A stretch of DNA of 33,982 nucleotides, taken from an uncultured Clostridia bacterium (GTDB lineage: Bacteria > Bacillota > Clostridia > Oscillospirales > Ruminococcaceae). The stretch covers positions 1 through 33,982 of the forward strand of contig CANQNY010000012.1 in NCBI GenBank assembly GCA_947625335.1, read 5' to 3'. Made by a program: the position numbers and the translations under genes. Under the pieces are notes generated by a model. The model saw only the letters and a program-made list of their open reading frames with translations. It was not told the origin of the DNA and did no database searches. Each line of letters starts with the position of its first letter. Within the stretch, counting starts at the first letter, position 1. Below are positions 1 through 9,703 of this stretch, piece after piece.

Positions 1-209
1 CCTCGCGGGGGTATGACTTGAAACGCTTTTGCCCGAAACGCTCTCTGTACCCGTGTGGATACCCCCCTCGCGGGGGTATGACTTGAAACTTCAAAATTTT
101 GAACACCGAAAGATTTCATTATGATACCCCCTCGCGGGGGTATGACTTGAAACAACAACCGCGTTGTAGTCTATGACATCAAGGACCCCCTCGTGGGCTG
201 ACTTGAAAA
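1..209 (+). CRISPR. 3' (trailer-side) end of a CRISPR array; three good repeats plus one degenerate terminal repeat
   Basis: ATACCCCC-TCGC-GGGGGTATGACTTGAAAC: partial copy 1-24, copies ending at 89 and 153, degenerate copy ~183-209 (gaccccctcgtgggctgacttgaaaa); unrelated ~31-35 nt spacers between; repeat is palindromic and ends GAAAC as in type I-C-like repeats. Confidence 0.95.
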
Positions 210-220
210 AGGAGGATTTT

Positions 221-877
221 ATGGATGATAATATAACAATTCCTTTGTCGTATATTTCGCAATATAATTATTGCAAAAGGCGAGCTGCTCTTTTAATGAT
301 TGAGCAGTTATGGAACGAAAATTCGTATACGGCTATGGGCAGAGGTGAACACGAGCGTGTACATACCCCTGCCGCTGATCACAAATCGAACTGCATTGTC
401 GTAACAGATATGCCCGTTTATTCCGAAAAAATGCTTTTGTTCGGCAAATGCGACGCTGTTGAAATGAACGAGGATATAAACGGCTGCGTTATCCCGTTTT
501 TGGACAACAAAAAATATATTCCGTATCCGATTGAATATAAACACGGCGTTTTGCGTGATGAAACGGAATATGAACTTCAGCTATGCGCGCAGGCAATGTG
601 TATTGAAGAAATGTTCACATGTCACATAGACAAAGGCGCAGTTTTTTATATCACATCTCACAGACGGCACGAAGTGTTTTTTGACGAAGTAAAGAGAAAA
701 GCAGTTATTGAAACGTCGGCACAGCTTTTGAAATTATCAAATTCGCAAACCGTTCCACAGGCTGAATTTTCTCCAAAATGCAAAAAATGCTCTCTTAATA
801 ATTTATGCATGCCAAACGCGGAAAAATCGGCGGAAAAATATATTAAGATGATACACGGCTCGTTTAAGGAGGAATAA
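221..877 (+). CDS. cas4: CRISPR-associated exonuclease Cas4
   Basis: ggaggatttt RBS then ATG at 221 (ORF-track start at 173 lies in the array); C-terminal CxxC-type cysteines (KCKKCSLNNLCMP), PIEYKHG motif; directly upstream of cas1. Confidence 0.92.
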   Translation: MDDNITIPLSYISQYNYCKRRAALLMIEQLWNENSYTAMGRGEHERVHTPAADHKSNCIVVTDMPVYSEKMLLFGKCDAVEMNEDINGCVIPFLDNKKYIPYPIEYKHGVLRDETEYELQLCAQAMCIEEMFTCHIDKGAVFYITSHRRHEVFFDEVKRKAVIETSAQLLKLSNSQTVPQAEFSPKCKKCSLNNLCMPNAEKSAEKYIKMIHGSFKEE

Positions 878-878
878 T

Positions 879-1901
879 ATGAAAAAACTCGGAAATGTGC
901 TTTATATACTTTCGGAGGACAGTTATGTCTATTGCAAAAATGAAAATATTTCCGTAAAAATAAACGGCGAAGACAAGGCTCATATTCCCGCCCACACCAT
1001 TGAATCAATAGTCTTCTTAAAAAATACGACAGTAACAACGCCGCTTATAGGTTTTTGCGGGGAAAGAGGAATTTCTATATCATTTCATTCCGACAGCGGA
1101 AAATTTTACGGTCGGTTTTATGGAGCGGTAAGCGGAAATGTGCTGCTTAGGAAAAAACAGTATGATATTATAAACTCCGAGCAGTCAGTTGAAATCGTCC
1201 GCAATATCCTAAGCGGTAAGTTTGCCAACAGCCGATTTGTCCTGCTTAAAAGCGCAAGGGACAGTTCCCACGATAAAGCCGAAAAATTAAAACGCTCGGC
1301 GGAAATATTAGCGGAATATCACGAAAAACTCCTTAAAGCCGATAATATCGACGGTATGCGCGGAATTGAGGGCTTAGCGGCAAATTGTTATTTCAGCACG
1401 TTTGACGATATGCTGAAAAACAACGACCCCGAAATGCGGTTTGAAAAAAGGAGCCGCCGTCCTCCCGAAAATAAAATAAACGCGCTTTTGTCGTTCGTGT
1501 ATATGCTGATGAAAAATGACACACAGTCGGCTTTGGAATCAGTCGGTCTTGACCCCGCGGTGGGGTATTTGCACACACTTCGTCCCGGAAGACCTTCTCT
1601 GGCTTTGGATATTATGGAGGAATTTAGGGCGCCGCTTTGCGACAGATTTGTAATTTCACTTGTAAACTTAAAACAGATCGGCTCTGATGATTTTAGCGTT
1701 AAAAACGGAGAAATAAAGCTTACCGACAAAGCCTACAGAACCGTTATCGACAGTTGGCAAACAAGAAAAAAAGAAGAAATAACCCACCCGTTTTTGAAAG
1801 AAAAAGTCCCCATAGGCTTGATTCCGTATTGCCAGGCAATGCTTTTGGCACGGCATTTGCGCGGCGATATAGATGTTTATCCGCCGTTTTTCCGGAGGTG
1901 A
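879..1901 (+). CDS. cas1: CRISPR-associated endonuclease Cas1 (I-C-like)
   Basis: MKKLGNVLYILSEDSYVYCKNENISVKI..., IESIVFLKN, LDIMEEFRAPLCDRFV motifs; overlaps the cas4/cas2 operon. Confidence 0.96.
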   Translation: MKKLGNVLYILSEDSYVYCKNENISVKINGEDKAHIPAHTIESIVFLKNTTVTTPLIGFCGERGISISFHSDSGKFYGRFYGAVSGNVLLRKKQYDIINSEQSVEIVRNILSGKFANSRFVLLKSARDSSHDKAEKLKRSAEILAEYHEKLLKADNIDGMRGIEGLAANCYFSTFDDMLKNNDPEMRFEKRSRRPPENKINALLSFVYMLMKNDTQSALESVGLDPAVGYLHTLRPGRPSLALDIMEEFRAPLCDRFVISLVNLKQIGSDDFSVKNGEIKLTDKAYRTVIDSWQTRKKEEITHPFLKEKVPIGLIPYCQAMLLARHLRGDIDVYPPFFRR

Positions 1902-1905
1902 TATT

Positions 1906-2196
1906 ATGATGATGTTGGTGACGTACGACGTTGATTTTTCCGATGAAAAAGGCTCGAAACGTTTGCGTAAAGTTGCGGGAATATGTGAAAAATTCGGGGT
2001 GAGAGTACAAAACTCGGTATTTGAAATGCTGATCGACCCCGCGCAATTAGCGGAAGTAAAGAGCAGAATTTCAAAGGTAATCGATACGAAAGCCGATTCG
2101 GTGAGGTTTTATAATCTCGGCAAAAATTGGGAACACCGCGTTGAAATACTCGGAACAGACAAGGGTTTTGACCAAGAGGGAACGATTATTTTGTAA
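1906..2196 (+). CDS. cas2: CRISPR-associated endoribonuclease Cas2
   Basis: MMMLVTYDVDFSDEKGSKRLRKVAGICEKFGVRVQNSVFE; RBS ggaggtg; start corrected to 1906. Confidence 0.95.
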   Translation: MMMLVTYDVDFSDEKGSKRLRKVAGICEKFGVRVQNSVFEMLIDPAQLAEVKSRISKVIDTKADSVRFYNLGKNWEHRVEILGTDKGFDQEGTIIL

Positions 2197-2445
2197 CTCG
2201 GAATAAGTTCATAGCATACAAAAAATATGTATAGAGAGCGGCTGAACAAAAGCCCGCATAATTTTTTGCGGGGTGGTATAATCAAAGAAACGATAAACCG
2301 ACAACAGGGAGTAAAAATCAATGAAAAACAAGGCAATTTGCAACAGACGTTAATAGTTATATAAAATTTGAAAATGAAGATACATTTAAAAATACTTAGA
2401 CGAGGATGTTGAGCGCATTATCTGACGATAACGCTCATTATCCGC

Positions 2446-3354
2446 CTACTGTTCGCCGTACATTTTTAGCTGCAAATTGATTTCCTCTGCCGTTGCAAGC
2501 CCGTCCGAAAACGCCGTCGCGCCGCCCGCGGCAGTTCCGAGTTTCAGCGCGTATTCATAGTCGCCGCCCTGCGCTCCCGCGATAAATCCCGCGACCATGG
2601 AATCTCCCGCGCCGACAGAATTGCGGACCTGTCCTCGGCACGCCGCGGCAGTATGCAGCTTGCCGTTTTCGTCGAGCAGCATCGCGCCGTCTCCCGCTAA
2701 TGACACCAACACGTTTTGCGCGCCCATTTCCCGCAGTTTTTCCGCGCGGGCAGCTATTTCTTCGCGGTTGCCGAGTTTCGCGTCAAAAATCTCCTCCAGC
2801 TCGCGCAGGTTCGGTTTTATCAAAAACGGCTTGTATTTCAGCGTGTTCAGCAGCAGGTCTTTTTGCGCGTCAACAACAAATTTTATATTCCGCCCCGAAA
2901 GCCGTCCGAGAATTTTCTCGTAAATGTCCGCAGGCAGACTTTTCGGAACGCTCCCCGCGAGTACCAGCATATCGCCGTCCGACAGCCGGGAAAGCTTTTG
3001 GAAAAGCTCGGAAATATCCTCTTCGCCGATAACGGGACCGTTTCCGTTAAGCTCGGTTTCCACGGAGGATTTTATTTTAACGTTTATCCTTGAAAATCCG
3101 CTTTTCAGATGAACAAAATCAGTCAAAACGCCCGCTCCCGCAACGCCGTTTTCGATAGCCTGCCCCGTAAAACCCGCGACAAATCCGAGCGCGGTTGACT
3201 TTATCCCAAGCTCGTTCAGAACCAGAGAAACGTTTATTCCCTTGCCGCCGAAGGAGATTTTCTCGTTTTCGGCGCGGTTGACCTCGCCCGCCTGCACATT
3301 ATCGCAAAAAACCGCATAATCGACGGCGGGGTTGAAAGTTACGGTATAAATCAT
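2446..3354 (-). CDS. PfkB-family carbohydrate kinase (1-phosphofructokinase/tagatose-6-phosphate kinase type)
   Basis: MIYTVTFNPAVDYAV, FGGKGINVSLVL, NSVGAGDSMVAGFIAG motifs. Confidence 0.92.
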   Translation of the reverse strand: MIYTVTFNPAVDYAVFCDNVQAGEVNRAENEKISFGGKGINVSLVLNELGIKSTALGFVAGFTGQAIENGVAGAGVLTDFVHLKSGFSRINVKIKSSVETELNGNGPVIGEEDISELFQKLSRLSDGDMLVLAGSVPKSLPADIYEKILGRLSGRNIKFVVDAQKDLLLNTLKYKPFLIKPNLRELEEIFDAKLGNREEIAARAEKLREMGAQNVLVSLAGDGAMLLDENGKLHTAAACRGQVRNSVGAGDSMVAGFIAGAQGGDYEYALKLGTAAGGATAFSDGLATAEEINLQLKMYGEQ

Positions 3355-3509
3355 TGCAAAACCTCCGAAATTACATCTGTTTATATTATAGCGCGAATTT
3401 TTCCGAATTGCAACATTATTGCAACATTTTTCGGAAACCTGCCGAGAATTTTAAATACGAATTCCGCCCGTAACGCCTATTTCGGGCGTTTTTGCTTTGC
3501 AGCGCAGAC

Positions 3510-3538
3510 TTGACATGAATTGCCGTAAGTGGTATAAT
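3510..3538 (+). promoter_or_regulatory. sigma70-type promoter of the 76-aa ORF
   Basis: TTGACA (3510) 17 nt TATAAT (3533). Confidence 0.75.
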
Positions 3539-3590
3539 AAAGTGTAACAGGCTGTTTAAAAAGGCTTATTTGACGGAAAGAGGATAAATT

Positions 3591-3821
3591 ATGGACGCAC
3601 AGGAAGTTATTCAACCGCAGGCAGGTTTTGACGCGCAGAAAGTTGCAGAAATGATAACCGTGACAAATGCAATGTTAGAAAAGGTTCCTGTTGTTGTAAA
3701 TTCGCTGAATTATATGGTAAAAAACGGAAAAACGGGCGTGGGCGATGTTGCGAAAAGCGTTTGGGACAGCATTGCCCAAAACAGCGAAAACATCGCCTCT
3801 TTGAAAGACATCGGAATATAA
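3591..3821 (+). CDS. small hypothetical protein (76 aa)
   Basis: strong upstream promoter, RBS agagga, ATG start. Confidence 0.65.
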   Translation: MDAQEVIQPQAGFDAQKVAEMITVTNAMLEKVPVVVNSLNYMVKNGKTGVGDVAKSVWDSIAQNSENIASLKDIGI

Positions 3822-3877
3822 AAAACGGCATAAAAATAGGCTTTGAGCGGTTCTTTGCCGTCGATGAAAGATTTCTA

Positions 3878-3906
3878 TTGACAAACGGCTTTAAATATGG
3901 TAGAAT
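3878..3906 (+). promoter_or_regulatory. promoter of the binding-protein gene
   Basis: TTGACA 17 nt TAGAAT. Confidence 0.6.
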
Positions 3907-3945
3907 ATATATAGTTATATGTGCAAACAAAGGAGAGGTTTTTAA

Positions 3946-5718
3946 ATGAAATACATAAAGCGTGTTTTGTGTGTAATTTTGTGCGCCGTGCTGCTTTGCG
4001 GGTGCAATTCGGGTTCGGGGGCGAACTCTAAGGGCAAACACGAGCCGATAACTATTCTCTACTCGTCGGATATTGATTTGCTTAAAGAGCTGGTTGCCGA
4101 GAAATATCCCGAAATACAGCTTGAACTTATTCCGTATAACGGGAAAAACTGGTCGCGGTTTACCTGCGATCAGATGATTACGGGGGATATGCCGGATATT
4201 TACAACACGTCGCTTGCGTGGCTTAATTACCCCGAGGAAATGAAAGCTAATCTTTTGGAGCTGTCAAGTTACGCTTTCACCGACAACTACGACCCCACGC
4301 TTTTGTCCCAGCAGGAGCTTGACGGTGGGATATATCTTCTGCCGTCGAAGTATTCCGTGTATTCCTGCGCGTACAACAAGACGTTGTTTGAAAAGCACGG
4401 CTGGAAAGTCCCCGAAAGCTTTGAGGAGCTGAAAGCTCTCGCTCCCGAAATCGAAAAAGCGGGCGTTCGGCTTTCCGTTACCAATTCCTTTAACACGGGG
4501 CAAGGCTTTCAGTATGTTTGCAATCTTGCCGACACAATTGATTTGACGTCGATAAAGGGCGTTCAATGGCAGAAGGATTTCTTAAGCGGCAAAGCCGACG
4601 CGCAAAAGGGTTTCGGCGAGGCAATGGACTACTTGCAGGAATGGGTGGATTTAGGGTTCTTGCAGGGCAGCAATACCCTTGACGGCAAGACCTCGTTCGA
4701 GGTGTTCAGCGAGGGCAATACCGCGTTTGCCGTGGGCGGAGTTGACCACTGGACGCAAAACGAGGACGGTTCGGGCGACGTTTACGCGCCCATGCCGTAT
4801 CTTTCCCGCGACGGCTCTAAGAATATGTACATTACCATGCAGTCGAAGAATTTCGGCATAAACAAAAAGCTTTCCGAAAAAGGAAACGAGCAGAAATTGG
4901 AGGACGCTTTGCACGTTTTGGAACTGCTATCAACCATAGACGGGCAGAATTCGTTTTACAATTCCAACACTACGTATATTTCCTCCCTGCGCGAGTGGGA
5001 AATAGACCCCAAAAGCCCCTATGCGGACTGTATTGACGACATGCGAAACGGTCACACCGCGCCGCTGCTCTACACGGGCTGGGAGCCGATTTTGCCGAGA
5101 ATAGGCGAGGATATTCTCGACTATTTAAACGGGGAATTTACAAAAGAACAGGTTATCGAAAATATGGATACTCTCCGAAACGACTGGCTTTCGCAGGGAG
5201 AAGTCGTTTATTCAGAGGTTGACAGAAAATACGATCAAAAAGAGACCGCGCAGCTTGTCGGGAAAATTTTCGGAGAGGCTGTAAACGCGGACTGCGCTTT
5301 AGTGTCTCTTAATGTCGCGGTGGATAACTGCGCTATTCAAAACGGCGACGGCATAAACGGGTATATTATGCCCCTGCCGCTGACCGACGAGAGAATTGTG
5401 TCCATAATTCCCACGGGTTGGAACGGCAACATTAAAACCGTAACGCTTAACGGGCAGCAAATTAAAGAATTCGCCGAAAAGGGCTATACAATCGAGAAAA
5501 ACGGCAAGTCCGCAACATTCCCTTACGAACTTTTTGTAAAGGGCGGGAAAGAATTGTCCGATGACGAAAAATACACCGTTATGGTTTGCGGCGCGGACGA
5601 GGAACTTTGTACCGCGGGGAATATTCAGGACAGCGGAATACAAGGTCTCGGCGCGTTCAAGGATTTCTTTAAAAATAATGGAAATCCGCCTTTGTCGGAA
5701 GAATTGCTGAACTGGTAA
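3946..5718 (+). CDS. lipoprotein: family-1 extracellular solute-binding domain fused to a 5'-nucleotidase C-terminal-like domain
   Basis: lipobox LLCGC; SBP motifs (GDMPDIYNTSLAWL, YSVYSCAYNKTLFEKHGWKVPESFEEL); C-terminal ~150 aa ADCALVSLNVAVDN...GINGYIMPLPLTDERIVSIIPTGWNGNIKTVTLNGQQIKEFAEKG resembles 5_nucleotid_C. Confidence 0.82.
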   Translation: MKYIKRVLCVILCAVLLCGCNSGSGANSKGKHEPITILYSSDIDLLKELVAEKYPEIQLELIPYNGKNWSRFTCDQMITGDMPDIYNTSLAWLNYPEEMKANLLELSSYAFTDNYDPTLLSQQELDGGIYLLPSKYSVYSCAYNKTLFEKHGWKVPESFEELKALAPEIEKAGVRLSVTNSFNTGQGFQYVCNLADTIDLTSIKGVQWQKDFLSGKADAQKGFGEAMDYLQEWVDLGFLQGSNTLDGKTSFEVFSEGNTAFAVGGVDHWTQNEDGSGDVYAPMPYLSRDGSKNMYITMQSKNFGINKKLSEKGNEQKLEDALHVLELLSTIDGQNSFYNSNTTYISSLREWEIDPKSPYADCIDDMRNGHTAPLLYTGWEPILPRIGEDILDYLNGEFTKEQVIENMDTLRNDWLSQGEVVYSEVDRKYDQKETAQLVGKIFGEAVNADCALVSLNVAVDNCAIQNGDGINGYIMPLPLTDERIVSIIPTGWNGNIKTVTLNGQQIKEFAEKGYTIEKNGKSATFPYELFVKGGKELSDDEKYTVMVCGADEELCTAGNIQDSGIQGLGAFKDFFKNNGNPPLSEELLNW

Positions 5719-5725
5719 CAAGCGA

Positions 5726-8374
5726 GTGAAAAACATGAAGAAAACTATCCATATAGATCAAAAATATCGCAAAATATTTATAATTGCCGCTGCCGCCGCT
5801 GTGGCTGCGGCGATTTGCGGCTTTTTTATTATAAGTCAGCTGCATACATATCTCAACAACACGGTGTATACCGAGCGGATAAATCAGCTTTCGGAGATAA
5901 CCGCGCAGGTTTTCGACAGCACGGAACGGACGATTTCGCAGTACTGGAACGAGGCTTTGGCGGTAAAAAAACGGTCAGCCGCAAATAACCCGAAAACGTC
6001 CTCGGAGATTTTGGCGTTTTTGAAAAATGAATACAACGTCGGGCATTACCCGGAGGACGAGAGCATACCCGTACTGTTCGACGAGGACGGAAGGTTGTTT
6101 ACGCCCGACGGCGATATGGGCGTTATAAGCGATATTGACCCTCTGGCGAATTGTGAGGATAGGGTTAGTTTTATCAAATACAACACCATGAACGTCGAAA
6201 ACGACATTATCTTCGCGTACAAGCTCGATAGTCCGATAACAATTTCCGACACGGGGAAAACTATGCGTTTCGCGGGGATAAGCGTCGGATTGGAAACTAT
6301 CGGCGCAATTTTCCGCAGCCCCACCTACAACGGCAACAACAGCACATATATTTTAAGCAGCGACGGCTCTAAACTCTATGTTGACGAAACAAAATACAAA
6401 AATCTCGTGCCGGGGTATAATGTTTTCAATGTTATGCAAAAGGCGGGAGAGAAGGAAAATATCGATTTCGCAGAGCAGCTTGATAAGCTCGAAACCGAGG
6501 GGCAGGTTCTTTCCCATATCAAAATAGAGGGAACTGAATGTTTCTATGCTATGCGAAAAATGCAGGAAAACGACTGGATAGTTATGTATGTCTATCCCGC
6601 GCAGGAAGTGGCTCAAGGGACGGTGTCCGTCGTAAATTCCGCGCTCAGGACTGCGGTCGTGACGGCGGTGTTTTTCCTCGTCGCTATTATAATCATTATG
6701 CTGTGTATGACAAAGGCTTTGCATACAAGGAGCTTACTTCAGGCGGAGCATATCGCGGGAAAAAAGCTGCAGGAGCTTAACAAACAGCTTGAACAGGCAA
6801 AGCACGAGGCGGAGGAGGCGTATCTTGTCTCTCAGCGCGCAAACCACGCCAAAACCGCGTTTTTAAACAATATGTCGCACGATATCCGCACGCCCATGAA
6901 CGCCATTATAGGCTTTACGTCCCTTGCCGCGACGCATATTGACGACAAGGACTCCGTCAAGAATTATCTCTCGAAAATTATGGTGTCAAGCGAGCATTTG
7001 CTTTCGCTTATCAACGACGTTCTCGATATGAGCCGAATTGAAAGCGGGAAAGTAAAGATTGAAGAAAAAGAATGTTCTCTGCCGACAATTCTGCACGATT
7101 TGCGGAATATCCTACAGTCCGATATTAAGGCGAAAAGGCTTAATTTTTATATAGATACGGTCGACGTCGAACACGAGGATATTGTCTGCGACAAGCTGCG
7201 CTTAAACCAAATCCTGATAAATATTATGTCCAACGCCGTGAAATTCACGCGTCCGGGAGGCACGGTTGCACTTCGCGTGGTTGAAAAGCCGAACGCTCCG
7301 GAGGGGTATGCCGATTATCAGTTTATTGTCCGCGATACGGGTATAGGCATGAGCGAGGATTTCGTCGGGAAAATTTTCGAGCCGTTTACGCGCGAGGAAA
7401 ATTCGACCGTCAGCGGTATTCAGGGCACGGGGCTTGGAATGGCGATAACGAAAAATATCGTCGATATGATGAACGGCACGATCTCCGTTCAAAGCAAGCT
7501 TGGCGAGGGCACGGAATTTACCGTATCGGTGCGTTTCGCGGTAAGCGGGAAAGAGCAAAAAGTCACCGTTATTAAAAACCTTGAGGGTTTCCGCGCGCTT
7601 ATTGCCGACGACAGCATGGACAGCTGTACAAACGTTGAAAAAATGCTCCGCGTAATCGGCTTGCGGGCGGAGTGGACGACTTCGGGAAAAGAGGCTGTCT
7701 ACCGTGCAAAATACGCTGCGGAGCAAAACGACCCGTTCAGGGTTTACATAATCGACTGGTTAATGCCCGATATGAACGGCGTTGAAGTCGTTCGGAGAAT
7801 TCGTAAAGAAGTCGGCGAGACCGCGACTATCATAATCCTCACCGCCTATGACTGGACGGATATTGAATCCGAGGCAAGAGAGGCGGGGGTTACGGCGTTC
7901 TGCGCGAAACCACTGTTTATGTCCGAGTTGTACAACGTTTTGCAAAACGCTGACAACAGCAATTCCGAGCAAGACAAGGACATTGTTCCCGAACAATTCG
8001 CAGGCAAAAAGGTGCTGCTTGTCGACGACGTGGAGCTGAACCGCGAAATAGCAGTCGCTATCCTCGAAGAGGCGGGGATTAACGTTCAAACGGCGGTAAA
8101 CGGGCAGGAGGCGGTTGACGTCGTGAAAAACAGCAGCGGCGATATAGATCTTGTGCTGATGGACATTATGATGCCGATTATGGACGGCTATCAGGCTACC
8201 CGCGAAATCCGCAAATTAGACGACCCTGTTCTGGCTAATATTCCGATAGTAGCAATGACCGCAAACGCGTTTGAGGAGGACAAAATAGCGGCTCTTGACG
8301 CGGGCATGAACGACCACCTCGCAAAGCCGTTCCAGATTGAAAAGCTGTATCAGGTGATGAAACAATTTCTCTGA
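5726..8374 (+). CDS. hybrid sensor histidine kinase with two receiver domains
   Basis: N- and mid-TM segments flanking an extracytoplasmic sensor, HisKA NNMSHDIRTPMNAIIGF, HATPase DTGIGM/GTGLGMAI, REC1 IIDWLMPDMNG, REC2 DLVLMDIMMPIMDG; start GTG 5726 or ATG 5735. Confidence 0.95.
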   Translation: MKNMKKTIHIDQKYRKIFIIAAAAAVAAAICGFFIISQLHTYLNNTVYTERINQLSEITAQVFDSTERTISQYWNEALAVKKRSAANNPKTSSEILAFLKNEYNVGHYPEDESIPVLFDEDGRLFTPDGDMGVISDIDPLANCEDRVSFIKYNTMNVENDIIFAYKLDSPITISDTGKTMRFAGISVGLETIGAIFRSPTYNGNNSTYILSSDGSKLYVDETKYKNLVPGYNVFNVMQKAGEKENIDFAEQLDKLETEGQVLSHIKIEGTECFYAMRKMQENDWIVMYVYPAQEVAQGTVSVVNSALRTAVVTAVFFLVAIIIIMLCMTKALHTRSLLQAEHIAGKKLQELNKQLEQAKHEAEEAYLVSQRANHAKTAFLNNMSHDIRTPMNAIIGFTSLAATHIDDKDSVKNYLSKIMVSSEHLLSLINDVLDMSRIESGKVKIEEKECSLPTILHDLRNILQSDIKAKRLNFYIDTVDVEHEDIVCDKLRLNQILINIMSNAVKFTRPGGTVALRVVEKPNAPEGYADYQFIVRDTGIGMSEDFVGKIFEPFTREENSTVSGIQGTGLGMAITKNIVDMMNGTISVQSKLGEGTEFTVSVRFAVSGKEQKVTVIKNLEGFRALIADDSMDSCTNVEKMLRVIGLRAEWTTSGKEAVYRAKYAAEQNDPFRVYIIDWLMPDMNGVEVVRRIRKEVGETATIIILTAYDWTDIESEAREAGVTAFCAKPLFMSELYNVLQNADNSNSEQDKDIVPEQFAGKKVLLVDDVELNREIAVAILEEAGINVQTAVNGQEAVDVVKNSSGDIDLVLMDIMMPIMDGYQATREIRKLDDPVLANIPIVAMTANAFEEDKIAALDAGMNDHLAKPFQIEKLYQVMKQFL

Positions 8375-8386
8375 AAGGAGTAAACA

Positions 8387-8572
8387 ATGCACAAAAGTTG
8401 GCAGGGATTTATAATCACGCTTTTTGCGGTTGGGGTAACCTGTCTCGGTTTTGGGATATTTATGGCGTTTTATATGGGCATTTTAAAGGTCATAGTGCTG
8501 CTTATTATAGGCATTGCGTTTGTAATAGGCGGAGCGTGTGTGCTGCGGTGGTATATTTTGAGGAAGGGCTGA
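8387..8572 (+). CDS. small membrane protein, 61 aa
   Basis: RBS aaaggag, two hydrophobic segments. Confidence 0.6.
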   Translation: MHKSWQGFIITLFAVGVTCLGFGIFMAFYMGILKVIVLLIIGIAFVIGGACVLRWYILRKG

Positions 8573-8582
8573 CAACCCTTCC

Positions 8583-8638
8583 TTTTTGTTACAATCTAAA
8601 TAATCCGCGCAGCGGATTACTACTACTGTTTACTGATT
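8583..8638 (+). repeat. dispersed intergenic repeat, copy A
   Basis: tttgttacaatctaaataatccgcgcagcggattactactactgtttactg; reverse complement recurs at 15449-15502; contains ATCCGC-N3-GCGGAT hairpin. Confidence 0.85.
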
Positions 8639-9702
8639 ACTTTTTCCAACAGCACATACCCGTACTCAAAATCTTTAAGCTGCCCCATATAACCCTTGCT
8701 GCAGTTTCCCTCGCGGATAAGCGCGCCCACGGACGGCACGCGCTGTTTTTTAAGCTCCCGACGGACAACCTCGCAAAGCGCGCGCCCTAAGCCCTTGTGC
8801 TTTGGGTCTACGCCCATATAAAGCATTACATACGAGCGCGGCTTTCGCTTTTCCAAAAGAATACGAAGTTTTTTAAACGTGTGCAGTTTCCCGTAAACGC
8901 TGTTTTTGAAATTCGGTACGGACACGAAAAATCCCACGGGTTTTCCCTTAAAAAACGCCATTTTCACCATGCTGTAATTCAGAATATGCCGCAAATATTC
9001 GCAAATCGAGCAGAATTCCTCCTCGGTTATGCGCTTGTACACGGGAAAACGGCTGTACAGCTCTATCATCAGAGAATACACCTCGCGCAGGGTCTTGTCA
9101 AATTCGCTCTCGTCGGGGGATTTTATCGTGTAGCCCTCGCCGAGCTTTTCTTCAAGCCGCGCGGCGTATTTTTCGCAGCCTTTGTCGCTCTCCACTATCT
9201 TGTAGTGATTTGAGCTGTAACGCTTTATCACCTCAAATCCGCTTTGATACCACAAATTCGGGTAATAATCCTTGTTGTACGGCTCGCCCGTATACGGCGA
9301 ACCGAAACGGTCGGTTTTAAGCCTGTATTTTATCCAGAAAGAGCAGTCGACGGGTCCCGTCAGTTTTTCGCGCCCGTTTTTCGCGGCAATTTCCTCCGCC
9401 GTTTTAAACAGCAAAGCCGCGGCGTCGCTGTCGTTTTCGCTCTCGAAAAAGCCGATATACGCCGCGCTGTCGTTCGGGTAGAGCGTAACCACGGCGCGGC
9501 TTACGGCGCGGTTTTCGCGGTAAATAAGTATGGGAATAACGGTGAAATATCGGCTTAAAACATGCGTGCCGTTTAAGAGCGCAAGTTCCTCTTCGGGGCT
9601 TTGCATAAGCTCCTTTGCCGAATAAATTCTCTTTGGCAGCGCGAGAAAATCGCGCGTTCTTTTTTTGTCGCCGCTGTCAAAAACGACCGCCCTCAAATTC
9701 AT
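8623..9702 (-). CDS. GNAT-like N-acetyltransferase protein
   Basis: C-terminal GNAT core YVMLYMGVDPKHKGLGRALCEVV; start taken at MNLRAVVF, 1 nt downstream of the previous gene. Confidence 0.75.
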   Translation of the reverse strand: MNLRAVVFDSGDKKRTRDFLALPKRIYSAKELMQSPEEELALLNGTHVLSRYFTVIPILIYRENRAVSRAVVTLYPNDSAAYIGFFESENDSDAAALLFKTAEEIAAKNGREKLTGPVDCSFWIKYRLKTDRFGSPYTGEPYNKDYYPNLWYQSGFEVIKRYSSNHYKIVESDKGCEKYAARLEEKLGEGYTIKSPDESEFDKTLREVYSLMIELYSRFPVYKRITEEEFCSICEYLRHILNYSMVKMAFFKGKPVGFFVSVPNFKNSVYGKLHTFKKLRILLEKRKPRSYVMLYMGVDPKHKGLGRALCEVVRRELKKQRVPSVGALIREGNCSKGYMGQLKDFEYGYVLLEKVISKQ

Positions 9703-9703
9703 T

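Noticed and set aside
658-1038. 126-aa antisense ORF over cas4/cas1 and many similar antisense ORFs in the track
   Set aside because: Mirror frames of well-supported coding genes; no RBS or recognisable family.
2245-2280. Small hairpin cccgcataattttttgcggg after cas2 as a second CRISPR or leader
   Set aside because: Not repeated and unlike the CRISPR repeat; at most a weak terminator.
2597-3112. Overlapping plus-strand ORFs opposite the PfkB kinase
   Set aside because: Shadow ORFs caused by GC-rich codon usage of the minus-strand gene.
8398-8790. 130-aa ORF overlapping the 61-aa membrane protein
   Set aside because: Alternative frame that runs through repeat A and antisense to the GNAT gene.
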